From NCBI GenBank assembly GCA_019359445.1, contig JAHHHJ010000010.1, positions 1-64,000 of the forward strand: a stretch of 64,000 nucleotides of DNA. Direction: 5' to 3'. The stretch is from Kastovskya adunca ATA6-11-RM4. GTDB lineage: Bacteria > Cyanobacteriota > Cyanobacteriia > Cyanobacteriales > Coleofasciculaceae. Below the pieces are notes generated by a model, which had not been told where the DNA came from, did not search any database, and saw only the letters and a program-made list of their open reading frames with translations. How positions within the stretch are numbered: position 1 is the stretch's first letter; every line of letters begins with the position of its first letter. Shown one piece after another: positions 28,733 through 38,620 of the stretch. The position numbers and the translations under genes were made by a program.

Positions 28733-30610
28733 CTACTCTACCGTCACCGACTTAGCGAGGTTCCTGGGCTGATCGACATCCAAGCCTCGCCGTGCGGCAA
28801 TGTGATACGCCAAAAGCTGCAAGGGAATAACAGTCAGGATGGGAGAGAGAAGTTCTTCCACGACGGGAACAGGTAACAAGTTATCGAAGGTTTCTTCGGC
28901 GTCTTGATCATCTATCGGTGTCACCCCAATCAATCGCGCATCGCGGGCTTTAGCTTCTTGGGCATTGGAGAGAACCTTTTCAAAAACACTACCCGGCATC
29001 GCGATCGCCACCACAGGAACCTTTGCATCCAACAGCGCGATCGGCCCGTGCTTCATCTCCCCAGCGGGATAACCTTCAGCATGGATATAACTAATTTCCT
29101 TGAGTTTCAACGCCCCCTCTAAGGCGATGGGGAAGTTAATCCCGCGTCCTAGGAAAATAAAGTCTTGCGTTTCAGCAAACTCATGGGCTAACTCTTCGAT
29201 ATAGCGCTCTTGACTTTCTAATATCAGCTCAATCTGCGCCGGGAGTAGCCGCAAGCCTTCGATGATTTCCTCAATGCGTGCAGGGGGCACAGTTCGACGT
29301 TGATAGGCTAAATCGAGAGCTAAACAGTAAAACGCCACCAACTGGCTGATAAAGGTTTTCGTTGCTGCTACGCCGATTTCAATTCCAGCGTGGGTATCAA
29401 TAATATTAGGCACTAAATGACCCAAAGAACTTTCAGGACGATTGGTAATGCCTAATAATCGCGGCTGGAACTTGGGATCTAAATCAATACGACGCCGTTT
29501 TTCCATCTCCAAGGCGGCGAGGGTATCGGCAGTTTCTCCCGATTGAGTAACGCCAATGGTTAGAGTGTTGGGGGTTAGCGGTGTCGGGGCGTAACGAAAC
29601 TCAGAGGCGTACTGCACCTCTGTCGGAATTTCTGCGAGTTGTTCCAACAAATACTTCCCAACTAAGCTGGCGTGCCAACTCGTGCCGCAAGCAAGGATTT
29701 GAATGCGTTCTAAACTGTCGGTGAGTTGTGGTAGCAAGCTGAGATTAACCGGAGATTTAGAGGCATTTTCAGCACTCCAATTGGCATCTAGGTAAGCTTC
29801 TAAGCAAGCCCGCACCACCCCCGGCTGCTCGTAGATTTCCTTGAGCATGAAGTGCCGGAAGCCTTGCTTTTCAACTAAAACGGGGTTCCAGTTGAGGGTG
29901 CGGGGGGCTTTTTTGAGGCGATCGCCTTCAAAGCTGTACACCTCTACTCCCACTGGCGTCAGTCGTGCTAGTTCGCCATTTTCCAGCGTCAGCACCGCAC
30001 GGGTATGGGGGACAAGGGCGGGAGTATCCGAGGCGCAGAAAAATTCTCCTTGCCCAAAGCCAATGGTTAAGGGGGCTTGTTGCCGTGCAGCGATCAGTTC
30101 GTCGGGATAATCGGCAGAAATAACAGCGATCGCAAACGCGCCCCTTAGCTCATTTACTGCCTGCCGGACTGCCTCTAGAAAGGAATCTGGCGTTTTCTGT
30201 AAAAATTCAGCAATTAAGTGAGGAATCACCTCTGTATCGGTATCAGAGCGGAATTCATGCCCCCTAGCCTTCAATTCCTCACGCAATTCCCGATAGTTTT
30301 CGATAATCCCGTTTTGCACCACCGCCACCCGCATTGCTGCATCCATGTGGGGGTGCGCGTTATACTCTTCTGGCTTGCCGTGAGTTGCCCAGCGAGTGTG
30401 TCCAATACCAACTTGAGCCGGATTTATCTCTCGTTGTAGTTTCTCGCGGAGATTGCAAAGCTTGCCCTTAGCCCGGACGCAGTGAATCTCTCCTTCTAAG
30501 ACTGTGGCGACTCCAGCAGAATCATAACCCCTGTATTCGAGTTTCTCTAACCCTGCCATCAAAATATCTGTAGCCGTTTGGGTGCCGATGTAGCCAACGA
30601 TTCCACACAT
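28733..30610 (-). CDS. glmS: Glutamine-fructose-6-phosphate aminotransferase
   Basis: GlmS makes glucosamine-6-phosphate from fructose-6-phosphate and glutamine, the first step towards peptidoglycan and lipopolysaccharide amino sugars. The 625-residue protein starts MCGIVGYIG, with the nucleophile Cys2 of the class II glutaminase. It has GHTRWATHG and NGIIENY in that domain, then two SIS isomerase domains (CGTSWHASLVGKY; SQSGETADT-type motif as TQSGETADTLAA; FLGRGINFPIALEGALKLKEISY) and ends LAKSVTVE. Length is slightly above the E. coli enzyme (609). No glmS ribozyme is expected in cyanobacteria and none is seen. Confidence 0.97.
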   Translation of the reverse strand: MCGIVGYIGTQTATDILMAGLEKLEYRGYDSAGVATVLEGEIHCVRAKGKLCNLREKLQREINPAQVGIGHTRWATHGKPEEYNAHPHMDAAMRVAVVQNGIIENYRELREELKARGHEFRSDTDTEVIPHLIAEFLQKTPDSFLEAVRQAVNELRGAFAIAVISADYPDELIAARQQAPLTIGFGQGEFFCASDTPALVPHTRAVLTLENGELARLTPVGVEVYSFEGDRLKKAPRTLNWNPVLVEKQGFRHFMLKEIYEQPGVVRACLEAYLDANWSAENASKSPVNLSLLPQLTDSLERIQILACGTSWHASLVGKYLLEQLAEIPTEVQYASEFRYAPTPLTPNTLTIGVTQSGETADTLAALEMEKRRRIDLDPKFQPRLLGITNRPESSLGHLVPNIIDTHAGIEIGVAATKTFISQLVAFYCLALDLAYQRRTVPPARIEEIIEGLRLLPAQIELILESQERYIEELAHEFAETQDFIFLGRGINFPIALEGALKLKEISYIHAEGYPAGEMKHGPIALLDAKVPVVAIAMPGSVFEKVLSNAQEAKARDARLIGVTPIDDQDAEETFDNLLPVPVVEELLSPILTVIPLQLLAYHIAARRGLDVDQPRNLAKSVTVE

Positions 30611-30916
30611 AAGGCGGTCTCACTCCTGCACGCTAATAATGATTTCCACGCTACTTATCTCTTCAAGACTCGTCAAGAACCGGATCTTTTATGAAGTATG
30701 AAGGATATTCTCCCCATCACCTCATCTCCCTCTCCTTCTCTTACCTCTGTGGCTGGTGTGGTGTGGTTTATTAAAACTGCCATTCTTCCCATCCCACCTA
30801 AAAAACTCGCAAAAAAGAGGGGGCAGTGCTGCTCCCTCTATCTGATAAATGCATCTTAAAGACGCTTGCTATGGAAAATACCAGGACGGTAAAGACCTGA
30901 AGGACTGTCCAGCTTA
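30611..30916. other. 306-bp intergenic region between psaC and glmS
   Basis: It contains the psaC terminator (30811-30839) and the glmS promoter region upstream of 30610. No gene is visible. Confidence 0.5.
30811..30839 (-). terminator. Rho-independent terminator of psaC
   Basis: AGAGGG and CCCTCT arms with an inner GCA/TGC extension form a GC-rich hairpin, followed on the minus strand by TTTTTT. It lies about 80 bp after the psaC stop. Confidence 0.8.
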
Positions 30917-31219
<303 letters not shown>

Positions 31220-31380
31220 CTAGTTTACCGTAGGGCTTTCACTGCCTTATGTAAAAGGCAACAGAACTTCAAACAACGTAATGTTGAATGGCACTCTGGC
31301 ACTCTGGTTAATCGCTGAAAAACTGCTCACGAGGAACCTCTTCCCCAAGCCGCTAATTTCGGGAAAACACTCCATCTAAA

Positions 31381-31623
31381 TTGCGGTTTCCTTTACTGTC
31401 ACTGGATTTGAGCTTTGGCATCATCAGGAGGTGTGAACCAGATACCGTTGCTGTCCAGAACGATAAAGTTCAAGCGGACTTCACCAACGGCATCTTGACG
31501 CTGACGCTGCCCAAGGTAGAATCCGTTCAAAACCGGGTTGTGAAGCTCAATCTAGGTCAAGAAGCCATTGAACCTAGCAACCAAGCTCAAGAAGACAAGG
31601 CTAATCAGCCAGCCGCTGTCTAG
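31381..31623 (+). pseudogene. Truncated Hsp20 (small heat-shock protein) relic
   Basis: The C-terminal part of an alpha-crystallin domain is recognisable: VAVQNDKVQADFTNGILTLT then LPKVESVQNRVVKLNLGQE (about 31447-31570). In intact proteins roughly 100 residues precede this; here the upstream frame (FPLLSLDLSFGIIRRCEPD) has no similarity and the usual N-terminus is absent. The frame ends in a hydrophilic tail and is followed by a good terminator. I read it as the 3' end of a deleted hsp20 gene that kept its terminator. Confidence 0.6.
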
Positions 31624-31703
31624 GATGAGCTAACAGGTTAAGCAAACGGCTTAACAATTAAATTTGGCATCTTTTGCCGCTGAGGAGTTGGAGTAAATTT
31701 TCC

Positions 31704-31726
31704 AGCCGCCCAGCGGCTATTTTTTT
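31704..31726 (+). terminator. Rho-independent terminator after hsp20 relic
   Basis: A short GC stem AGCCG/CGGCT with a 5-nt loop is followed by ATTTTTTT. It lies about 80 bp past the stop of the truncated Hsp20 frame. Confidence 0.75.
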
Positions 31727-31961
31727 GTCAGTAGGATTTATGCAAAGCAAAGCCTACTCCTGTAAGGGCATGGCAACGCCGTATCCCTAGGAGAGAATCA
31801 ATGTTTTTATGCTTCATTCGTGTAAGTCTTGGTCAATCTAACGAGGAGTAATTCCTCATCGCTAATGAGGGCGATCGCTAGTTTCCAGCTCCACAGGAGA
31901 AGTCATCAAGCATAATTGAGTTAACCTACCCACAATCTAAGCGTGGAGTTGATTTCCACTT

Positions 31962-32094
31962 TAGACCTCTTGCAAAAATGTACCAGACCCCTCCCCAACC
32001 CTCCCCTTAGTAAGGGGAGGGGGCAAGATTTCAAGTCTCCCCCCTTACTAAGGGGGGATTAAGGGGGGTCTATTAGACTTATGCAATAGGTCTT
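31962..32094. mobile_element. 133-bp MITE, copy 2 (opposite orientation)
   Basis: The element starts TAGACCTCTTGCA and ends TGCAATAGGTCTT. The interior is the reverse complement of copy 1 at 13742-13874 with only scattered differences, and the length is identical. Because copy and orientation differ while length is kept, transposition rather than segmental duplication is the simplest origin. Confidence 0.8.
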
Positions 32095-32312
32095 TTCAAA
32101 TCAGGGAAAACTTAAGGCTTGCTGCGTAGAGTTAGTACTTGAATCATGCAAGAATTGCACTTCAACCAACGTTAGCTAGAAAATTGTTACTCGGACTCCC
32201 CAACTGAGCACTGCTCAGGTTGAAGCCTTTGACCGCTATCTTATAGATGACATTCTTGAGTGTCATCCTATCAGCGGCAGGTAAGCATGGGTTGCCGTAG
32301 AAGAGAGCCTCA

Positions 32313-33476
32313 ATGAATTCTAATATCTTTACACCCGTTCAACAGTTTTTAATTACCTGGCTGCTCGTCCTGCTAGCAGCAACGCTGACGTTTAGTGCGT
32401 TGAGCTACATCGGCGAACTGATTAGCATTTTGCTGACAGCGGCACTGATTGCCTTTTTACTCAACTATGCGGTTGTGGTGCTGCGACCTTTCTTACCTCG
32501 AACTGTGGCAGCCGTCGTGGTGTATTTGGCGGCTGGGGTAGCTTTGGTGGTGATTGCCTTGACGGTGGTGCCTCCTGTCTTTATCCAGGGGCGGCAATTT
32601 GTCACAAATCTACCTTCTCTACTAGAGAAAAGCCAGCAACAGCTAGTTAATTTTCAAGCTTGGAGTGTGGAGCATAATTTGCCCTTTGATGTGCGAATTT
32701 TGGCGTCGCAACTGCTGGCAAGGGTGCAGGAGCAAGCAGAGGCGATCGCTTCTACAGGATTTGGCTTGGTTTTAGGAACCTTTAACTGGTTCCTCGATTT
32801 GATTTTGGTGCTGGTGATTTCGTTTTACATGCTAATCGATGGCACGCGGGTATGGCAGAGTCTCACTAGCATTTTGTCCCCGCGCATCCGCGAAGGCTTA
32901 ACGTCCGCCTTACAACGCAATCTCCAGCGTTTTGTCTCTGGGCAGTTGCTGCTGGGGCTATTTATGGCAACAACCCTAGCACTGGCGTTTTGGCTCTTGC
33001 GGGTGCCCTTTTTCCTGCTGTTTGCCATCTTCATTGGCTTAATGGAAGTGATTCCGTTTGTCGGGGCAACCTTAGGAATTGCCACAGTGGTGATTGTGGT
33101 GGCGTTTATGAATTGGTGGTTGGCACTGCAAGTGTTAGGAGTGGCGATCGCTGTGCAGCAGGTAAAGGATAATTTAATCGCCCCCCGGATCATGGGCAGT
33201 TTGACCGGGCTTTCCCCGGTGATTCTCTTTGTCTCCCTAATTTTAGGCGGCAAGATAGGGGGATTACTGGGAGTGATTCTCGCGATTCCCCTCACAGGTG
33301 TGGTGAAAAGCCTCGTCGAAATTGTTCTCGATCCCACTTTGCCACCACAAACGGGTTCTTTCTTTCACAATCCTCTAGCAGGAGAACCTTGGCAACCCTC
33401 ATTTACACCAACGGAGCCGGAAGATGAGGTGGAGGTGTCTGATAGCGATCGCCAAGGCGCTAGAGGCACTAACTAA
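32313..33476 (+). CDS. AI-2E family (PerM-type) transporter
   Basis: The 387-residue membrane protein of the AI-2E transporter superfamily has about eight hydrophobic segments. They include the N-terminal FLITWLLVLLAATLTFSAL and LAAGVALVVIALTVVPPVF, a cytoplasmic stretch (about 95-140), and the signature region FIGLMEVIPFVGATLGI with the VKDNLIAPRIMG motif followed by GLLGVILAIPLTGVVKSL. The acidic C-terminal tail is disordered. Members export varied small molecules or ions; true AI-2 export is known for few. A single gene downstream of the MITE. Confidence 0.87.
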   Translation: MNSNIFTPVQQFLITWLLVLLAATLTFSALSYIGELISILLTAALIAFLLNYAVVVLRPFLPRTVAAVVVYLAAGVALVVIALTVVPPVFIQGRQFVTNLPSLLEKSQQQLVNFQAWSVEHNLPFDVRILASQLLARVQEQAEAIASTGFGLVLGTFNWFLDLILVLVISFYMLIDGTRVWQSLTSILSPRIREGLTSALQRNLQRFVSGQLLLGLFMATTLALAFWLLRVPFFLLFAIFIGLMEVIPFVGATLGIATVVIVVAFMNWWLALQVLGVAIAVQQVKDNLIAPRIMGSLTGLSPVILFVSLILGGKIGGLLGVILAIPLTGVVKSLVEIVLDPTLPPQTGSFFHNPLAGEPWQPSFTPTEPEDEVEVSDSDRQGARGTN

Positions 33477-33735
33477 ATGTCTTGATGATGCTTGTGCTCA
33501 AGGAATCTGGAATATTACAGCAGTTTTCATTTCGGTGTGTACCTCACCCCATTGAAAACTGCTCAGGGTTGGCAGCAAAGAAGGCTTTACCCCTAAATCC
33601 CCCTCGGATGCTGGGACACGTCCGATTCCTCTGAGTCAGGAAGCATCAAGATGGGGGAATTTAACTGAATTCTCCCCCCTTTTTAAGGCGCTGGGGGGAT
33701 CTCCGGGTTTTAAAACACTCCCTAGTCCCTCTTCC
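33477..33735. repeat. Short spacer with a degenerate GATCCCCC-type repeat
   Basis: The stretch about 33590-33710 contains AAATCCCCCTCGG at one end and GGGGGGATCT at the other, plus a CCCCCCTTTTTAAGG block. It resembles the 77-bp palindromic repeats at 45755-45934 but is longer and diverged. It lies between the convergent permease and RlpA genes. Confidence 0.45.
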
Positions 33736-34803
33736 CTATTTACCGAGAACATCTATCTGCACAGGGGCGACACCCGTCTGCACCAATCCCAGAACCTTAG
33801 CCGCTGCCGCTGAAAGGTCAATGACTCGACCCCGTGCATAAGGCCCACGGTCGTTGATTCGCACGACAACCGAGCGACCATTATTCACGTTGGTGACGCG
33901 TACCTGCGTTCCGAAGGGTAAGTGGCGGTGGGCAGCAGTCATCGCATTTTGATTGAAGCGTTCTCCACTGGCGCTACGGCGACCATGGAAACCTGGGCCA
34001 TACCAAGAAGCTAATCCGTTGACTTGGAGGCGCAGGGGCCCAACGGCGATCTGTGTGGGTTTCTGCGGTTGCGGTATCGGTTTGCCTGCCACCTCTCTCA
34101 GGGGGGCTGCATTCCCCATTAGGCGTCGCAGTCGGTTTGTCGCTTGCAGAGCATCTACTTCCAAGTTACGGGTAGTATCTGGCAGAATAGTTTGCTCGTT
34201 GACGGTGACTAACTCTTCACCATTGACTTGGATGGCGTAGCAGTTGCACTCTTGCTTCCATGTTACGGCGATCGCTTCTGCATCAACATTTTCTCGATAC
34301 AACTGATTGAGTCTTGCAGCTACGGCTGTTGCCCGCCAAACCGCATCATCCTCTGGGTTGTTAGCCTGCCCTCTGTGTGCTGAAGGGCTATTTGGATTGG
34401 CAGTACTCGCTGCTTTTTTGGTGCCATTCGCCGCTGCTTGTGTGCGGTTAGCGGCAGCGGGCTGGGAACTCAAGAAGGTTAGAACTGGAATTCTTTGGAC
34501 AGAAAGCGTTGCTGCCTGACGCCCGTTGATTTCATGGACGTTAATTTTAGCGATCGCTTCTTGTTCAGTAGCCGTATCTTCTGGCTGCGATTGAAACTCC
34601 CCTACTTTGACCACTTCTATCGCCTGGTTTGGTGCAGAAGTAGAGGCTGACATCATCTCTTCTTCCGACCGCACCGAAGTAGTAACACCCTCTTCCGCAT
34701 CTTGGCTACCTGGCTTTGTTGGTTCAGCATAACTGGCTGTCGCCGTACCGAGAGCTGTGACTAACAAAGCAGCAGTGAAACCATTCCAAAATCGTTGATT
34801 CAT
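33736..34803 (-). CDS. RlpA-like septal ring protein (double-psi beta-barrel)
   Basis: The exported protein of about 355 residues has a signal peptide from the chosen start (MNQRFWNGFTAALLVTALG then TATASYA), a long variable region, and a C-terminal RlpA double-psi beta-barrel domain. That domain shows ASWYGPGFHGRRSASGERFN, MTAAHRHLPFGTQVRVTN, VVVRINDRGPYARGRVIDLS and ending VAPVQIDVLGK. RlpA proteins cleave or bind denuded peptidoglycan at the septum; no SPOR domain is present. The open frame runs back to 34869, but the ATG at 34803 gives a perfect signal peptide and is preferred. Confidence 0.85.
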   Translation of the reverse strand: MNQRFWNGFTAALLVTALGTATASYAEPTKPGSQDAEEGVTTSVRSEEEMMSASTSAPNQAIEVVKVGEFQSQPEDTATEQEAIAKINVHEINGRQAATLSVQRIPVLTFLSSQPAAANRTQAAANGTKKAASTANPNSPSAHRGQANNPEDDAVWRATAVAARLNQLYRENVDAEAIAVTWKQECNCYAIQVNGEELVTVNEQTILPDTTRNLEVDALQATNRLRRLMGNAAPLREVAGKPIPQPQKPTQIAVGPLRLQVNGLASWYGPGFHGRRSASGERFNQNAMTAAHRHLPFGTQVRVTNVNNGRSVVVRINDRGPYARGRVIDLSAAAAKVLGLVQTGVAPVQIDVLGK

Positions 34804-35350
34804 AGATTCTTTGCCCAAAACATTTGGAGATTGAGACTGAGTATTGAGGTTGTGTGATTGAACACACATAAATTAACCAACAACTCGTACTCGTTCCGGG
34901 TTCGTCCTGTGTCATTGAACTGAAACAGACTAACATGAACTTTTTGGGTTCGGGATCAGGGAGATACGGACATTCCCCACAATTTTATTAAGGCTTCACC
35001 TACGTGTTAGCTCTGAAATTCCTACTGGATAAGCTTTACAAGCATCCTCTTCTTAAAATAAATTTACATCAACTTTACAAAATCTTTACAACATGATTTT
35101 TCCTTCTGTGAGAGAGAAGTCAGAAATATTGCTCTCTTTGCAATAAACCCCCAGGGAACTCGGTAGAATACATCCTGCACCTCTAGGAGCCGATTGCCAG
35201 GACTTTGATGGAGTAACAGCGGTAGAGCGCATGGGGACGAGATAAGAGTTAGATTTTCTGCTCTTTTTTGTGTCTAAGCCGAGCCTGAAGCCGATCAATG
35301 GGTGGGAAGGATGCAGTCAACGATTAGCTCAAACTATTGTTTTTGTCGTA
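34804..35350. other. Intergenic region between rlpA and purM
   Basis: It is the divergent promoter region of the RlpA gene and purM. The purM reading frame stays open upstream to 35270, but that part shows no family similarity and is treated as leader. A weak AAGAG/CTCTT stem with TTTT occurs near 35246-35270. No gene was supported. Confidence 0.4.
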
Positions 35351-36388
35351 ATGGATTATCGAGAAGCCGGGGTCAATGTTGAAGCAGGTAGAGATTTTGT
35401 CCAGCAAATCCGCAGCCTAGTACAAAGCACGCACCGTTCGGAAGTATTGGGAAAATTTGGCGGCTTTAGTGGTTGCTTTCAATTACCAACGGGCTACAAA
35501 GAACCCGTTTTAGTCTCAGGAACCGATGGCGTTGGTACTAAGCTCAAACTGGCTCAAGCCCTCAACTCCCATGAGACTGTTGGGATTGACTTAGTAGCGA
35601 TGTGTGTCAATGACATTTTGACCTCTGGGGCAGAACCGTTATTTTTCCTGGATTATTTAGCAACAGGCAAATTAAATTCTGAGCAACTAACCTCCGTTGT
35701 GGCAGGAATTGCCGAAGGATGCCGCCAATCGGGAGCCGCACTGCTAGGAGGAGAAACCGCAGAAATGCCCGGTTTCTACCAACTTGGCGAGTATGACTTG
35801 GCGGGTTTTTGCGTGGGAATTGTGGAAAAGAGCCAAATGCTGGATGGTTCCCAGGTGAATGTTGGGGACGTGGCGATTGGTTTAGCTAGTCAGGGAGTGC
35901 ATAGCAACGGTTTTAGCTTAGTACGAAAAATTATTAGCGATCGCCAGTTGGATTGGAGCGAAAGCCCAGACTCCCTCGGCGGTCAAAGTTTGGGTGAAAA
36001 CTTACTCACCCCGACTCAAATTTACGTCAAACCCGTTCTAGAAGCTCGTGCCGGAATCAACATTCATGGCATGGCGCACATCACAGGCGGCGGCTTACCG
36101 GAAAACCTGCCCCGTTGTTTGGGTAAAGATCAGTCCATCCGCATCAATCCCGGAAGTTGGAAAATCCCGCCCATTTTTCCCTGGCTAGCAGAGATGGGCA
36201 AAGTCAGCGCTGAAGCCATGTACAACACCTTCAACATGGGTATCGGGTTTGTGCTGCTCGTACCTCCCGATCAGGCAGAGCAGACAGTCCGATGGTTTGA
36301 GTCCCAAAAGATCGCTGCTTACACCATTGGTGAAGTCATTAGCGGTACTGGTGAATTAGTTGGTGTACCCGAGACTCTACAAGAGTAA
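35351..36388 (+). CDS. purM: Phosphoribosylformylglycinamidine cyclo-ligase
   Basis: PurM (AIR synthetase) converts FGAM to AIR with ATP in purine synthesis. The 345-residue protein starts [13 protein letters not shown] and has [73 protein letters not shown] and [10 protein letters not shown], all in order. The frame is open to a GTG at 35270, but homologues begin at the ATG at 35351, which I use. A tRNA-Cys gene lies 46 bp downstream on the other strand. Confidence 0.95.
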   Translation: MDYREAGVNVEAGRDFVQQIRSLVQSTHRSEVLGKFGGFSGCFQLPTGYKEPVLVSGTDGVGTKLKLAQALNSHETVGIDLVAMCVNDILTSGAEPLFFLDYLATGKLNSEQLTSVVAGIAEGCRQSGAALLGGETAEMPGFYQLGEYDLAGFCVGIVEKSQMLDGSQVNVGDVAIGLASQGVHSNGFSLVRKIISDRQLDWSESPDSLGGQSLGENLLTPTQIYVKPVLEARAGINIHGMAHITGGGLPENLPRCLGKDQSIRINPGSWKIPPIFPWLAEMGKVSAEAMYNTFNMGIGFVLLVPPDQAEQTVRWFESQKIAAYTIGEVISGTGELVGVPETLQE

Positions 36389-36434
36389 TTCGCCAAGGAA
36401 TTAATTCCCTAGCGAACTCTCTGGGATTTTTAAA

Positions 36435-36504
<70 letters not shown>

Positions 36505-36625
36505 GTAGTTTGCAAATACTAGCATACCAAATTAGAGGAAGGATGAAGTATGAAAGAGTTTATTGGTTCTCCTCATCTCCCCATCACCCTAACCTCTACT
36601 CAAGACTCACCGACTCCCTTCCCAG

Positions 36626-37858
36626 CTACTCAATCCAAGACAAACCTGCGCCTGGGTAATAGGTGCCTAAAATTTGCTGGTAGTCGTAACCCTGAACGGC
36701 TAAATCGCGAGCGCCGTTTTGGCTCATCCCAATGCCGCCAAAGACATTGACCACAATGTCATCTGATGCGGCATACATCGATTCCACAATCCCACCTTTG
36801 TAGCTGAGGAAAACACCCGCCGTTTCCATGACTGCTTGCGTGGTAGTATTCCACTCGGAATTGACCCCTTTATAGACTTGCCAGCGTTGCGTGCTGCCCA
36901 AATCGTACATCCGGCTAGCAGGTCGCAGGGAATGGACAATGGCGTAAGAACGAGCCGCGATCGCTTGTGCCTTCAAAGCAGCTAGTGGCCAACTTGAGGG
37001 CATTTCACTCCCCACGACACTTGCTAGGTAAGACTCTAGTTCAACGTAGTTTACGGCAAGCAGGGTGTCTCCCAAAGAAATCAGCAGCATATCGCCGCGA
37101 TACCAGCGGTCGTTCACCAAAACTAACCCACCGCTTGCTGGTTTGACCCAAATCGCCTGGGGAGCTTGTACATCGCCAAGGCGAATCGTTTGTCCTTCTG
37201 GGAGAACGTGCTTTCCTTGACTGGCTGGCAGTTTGCCAATGCTTTTTCCATTAGCTGTTTGGAGTTCAGCCGCCGTTGAAGAGGCAACAACGAGGGAACT
37301 TGCTCCATCAGCGATCGCTACTCGCATCTCCAAACTTTGTGTCGCTTGACGCTGTGCGGGTATGGGTGTTGTCTTGCCTAAAGTAGCCGCTTTCGGTGTC
37401 TGCTGTTGTTTGCTTTGAGCTGGCTTAGACGCTGGAGTTTTAGGAGTAGATTGTTTCTCCTGTGGTGTAGAAGCCTTAGCCGTTGGAGACTGAGGTTTTG
37501 CGGTAGTAGATGCCTTAGCCGTTGGAGACTGAGGTTTTGGGGGATCAGCTTTGGCGTCTGGTGCTTTATTCGCAACCGTTGTACTCTTGGCGTTTGTAGC
37601 AGTCGGCGGCTGCAACAGAAGACTTTTGCTCATAATCTGCTGACGCCACTGTTGTTCAGCCAAGAAGTCTTTGTCTTCCTGAGGTGGTGGCGGCGACGCT
37701 TGCGGAGAAGGCTCAGAGGATGAGGATACCGTCAGGGGAGAACGAGACGGTAAGGCTCTAGCCAACACAATCGGCACAAAGACGGCAACGGAAACCAAGG
37801 AAACCGACCACAACCAAGAACGGGTAAAGACTTGATGCTTGTCAGGCAGACGGAACAT
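36626..37858 (-). CDS. SpoIID/LytB-domain protein
   Basis: The protein has about 410 residues, with an N-terminal membrane anchor (about 16-36). A long Pro/Ala/Ser/Lys-rich linker (about 40-190) includes direct repeats of KPQSPTAKAST. The C-terminal SpoIID domain shows YVELESYLASVVGSEMPSSW, ALKAQAIAARSYAI, GVNSEWNTTTQAVMETAG and GGIGMSQNGARDLAVQGYDY. SpoIID-type enzymes are lytic transglycosylases acting on denuded glycan strands; in cyanobacteria the family is called SpoIID/LytB. ATG 37858 with AGGAG five bases upstream is preferred over GTG 37864. Confidence 0.85.
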   Translation of the reverse strand: MFRLPDKHQVFTRSWLWSVSLVSVAVFVPIVLARALPSRSPLTVSSSSEPSPQASPPPPQEDKDFLAEQQWRQQIMSKSLLLQPPTATNAKSTTVANKAPDAKADPPKPQSPTAKASTTAKPQSPTAKASTPQEKQSTPKTPASKPAQSKQQQTPKAATLGKTTPIPAQRQATQSLEMRVAIADGASSLVVASSTAAELQTANGKSIGKLPASQGKHVLPEGQTIRLGDVQAPQAIWVKPASGGLVLVNDRWYRGDMLLISLGDTLLAVNYVELESYLASVVGSEMPSSWPLAALKAQAIAARSYAIVHSLRPASRMYDLGSTQRWQVYKGVNSEWNTTTQAVMETAGVFLSYKGGIVESMYAASDDIVVNVFGGIGMSQNGARDLAVQGYDYQQILGTYYPGAGLSWIE

Positions 37859-38350
37859 GCTCACTCCTGATTTTGTGCTGACTAACTACCAGATTAAGAT
37901 TAGCTGCAAAATTACTAATGTGGTATCCAGAGAAATTATTTCTTGCTCAGTATATGAAGAAATATTGCCACTGACAGGACATGCGTTACTTCGCGCCCGT
38001 TTCAAAGCGGAGCCATGCTTGTTCATTTTCAATAATTCAGCTAAAAGACGAGTAGCGATCGCATCTTGTTCTTCCTCTGGCAGTTTCTCAAGTTCTGCGA
38101 TGACGCGCTGAAATCATTTAGTCATGGCTCTAAAACTTAGGTAGTCGTTTACGAGACATCATAGCGATGGCACTGTTGAGCGATCGCATCCTTGCAACGT
38201 TAACGACTGAAGTGAGATGGTAGGCGCGATCCGCTTCGCTGATGCCGTAGGAAATCGCTTTTATTGGCATAGATGGAAGCTCAATAATTGAAGTGAGATA
38301 TCTAGTGCAGCGAGGTTATATGGAGATTGCTTACAGCACGATTGTGTTTC
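37859..38350. other. Decayed accessory spacer upstream of toxin-antitoxin locus
   Basis: It contains an antitoxin relic (37986-38125) and the first copy of a 52-bp direct repeat (about 38180-38231). HIP1 octamers are frequent. No intact gene is visible. Confidence 0.45.
37986..38125 (-). pseudogene. Antitoxin gene relic
   Basis: On the minus strand ATG at 38125 is followed by a TGA at codon 4. The frame then reads FQRVIAELEKLPEEEQDAIA and TRLLAEL, a pattern typical of small cyanobacterial type II antitoxins. A one-base frameshift is then needed to continue as ENEQAWLRFETGAK before TAA at 37986. A nonsense mutation plus a frameshift indicate decay. Confidence 0.5.
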
Positions 38351-38620
38351 TTAATACACCTCGTCGTGGCTACCAATATCTACAAATACCGCATTCCCAT
38401 CCTCAGTGAAGTAAAATAACACCCGTTCATCGTACTCCACACTAAAACTCCATAGGTCTTTGAGCTAGCCCGACAATTTGTGAGTTTTCAAGCTTTGCTC
38501 GAAGGGGTCTATGGTAAACTGCTCTACCTTTTGCCAGAATTTTGCTTCTAAATCTAAATTTCCCTTGATTCGCTTTTTGTAAGCACGTTGGAATGAAGAG
38601 CTAAAACTGATTTCTACCAT
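38351..38620 (-). pseudogene. RelE/YoeB-type toxin gene with an in-frame amber codon
   Basis: Starting at ATG 38620 the frame reads MVEISFSSSFQRAYKKRIKG then NLDLEAKFWQKVEQFTIDPF, KTHKLSG, TAG, LKDLWSFSVEYDERVLFYFT, VFVDIGSHDEVY and stop at 38351. This is a complete RelE-superfamily mRNA interferase with a single TAG at codon 52, right after the conserved HKLSG. Start and antitoxin stop overlap (TGATG), the usual type II arrangement. The toxin is most likely inactive unless the amber codon is read through. Confidence 0.75.

Larger units (their letters stand above)
31624..32312. other. 689-bp intergenic region with a MITE
   Basis: Contents are the hsp20-relic terminator (31704-31726) and MITE copy 2 (31962-32094). 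The remainder is non-coding, including the promoter region of the AI-2E permease gene. No further gene is supported. Confidence 0.5.

Noticed and set aside
28733-30700. glmS ribozyme or riboswitch upstream of glmS
   Set aside because: No conserved core was seen in the short upstream region, and this ribozyme is characteristic of Firmicutes.
32825-33337. 170-residue minus-strand frame
   Set aside because: It is a shadow of the AI-2E permease gene; composition is the reverse reading of membrane-helix codons.
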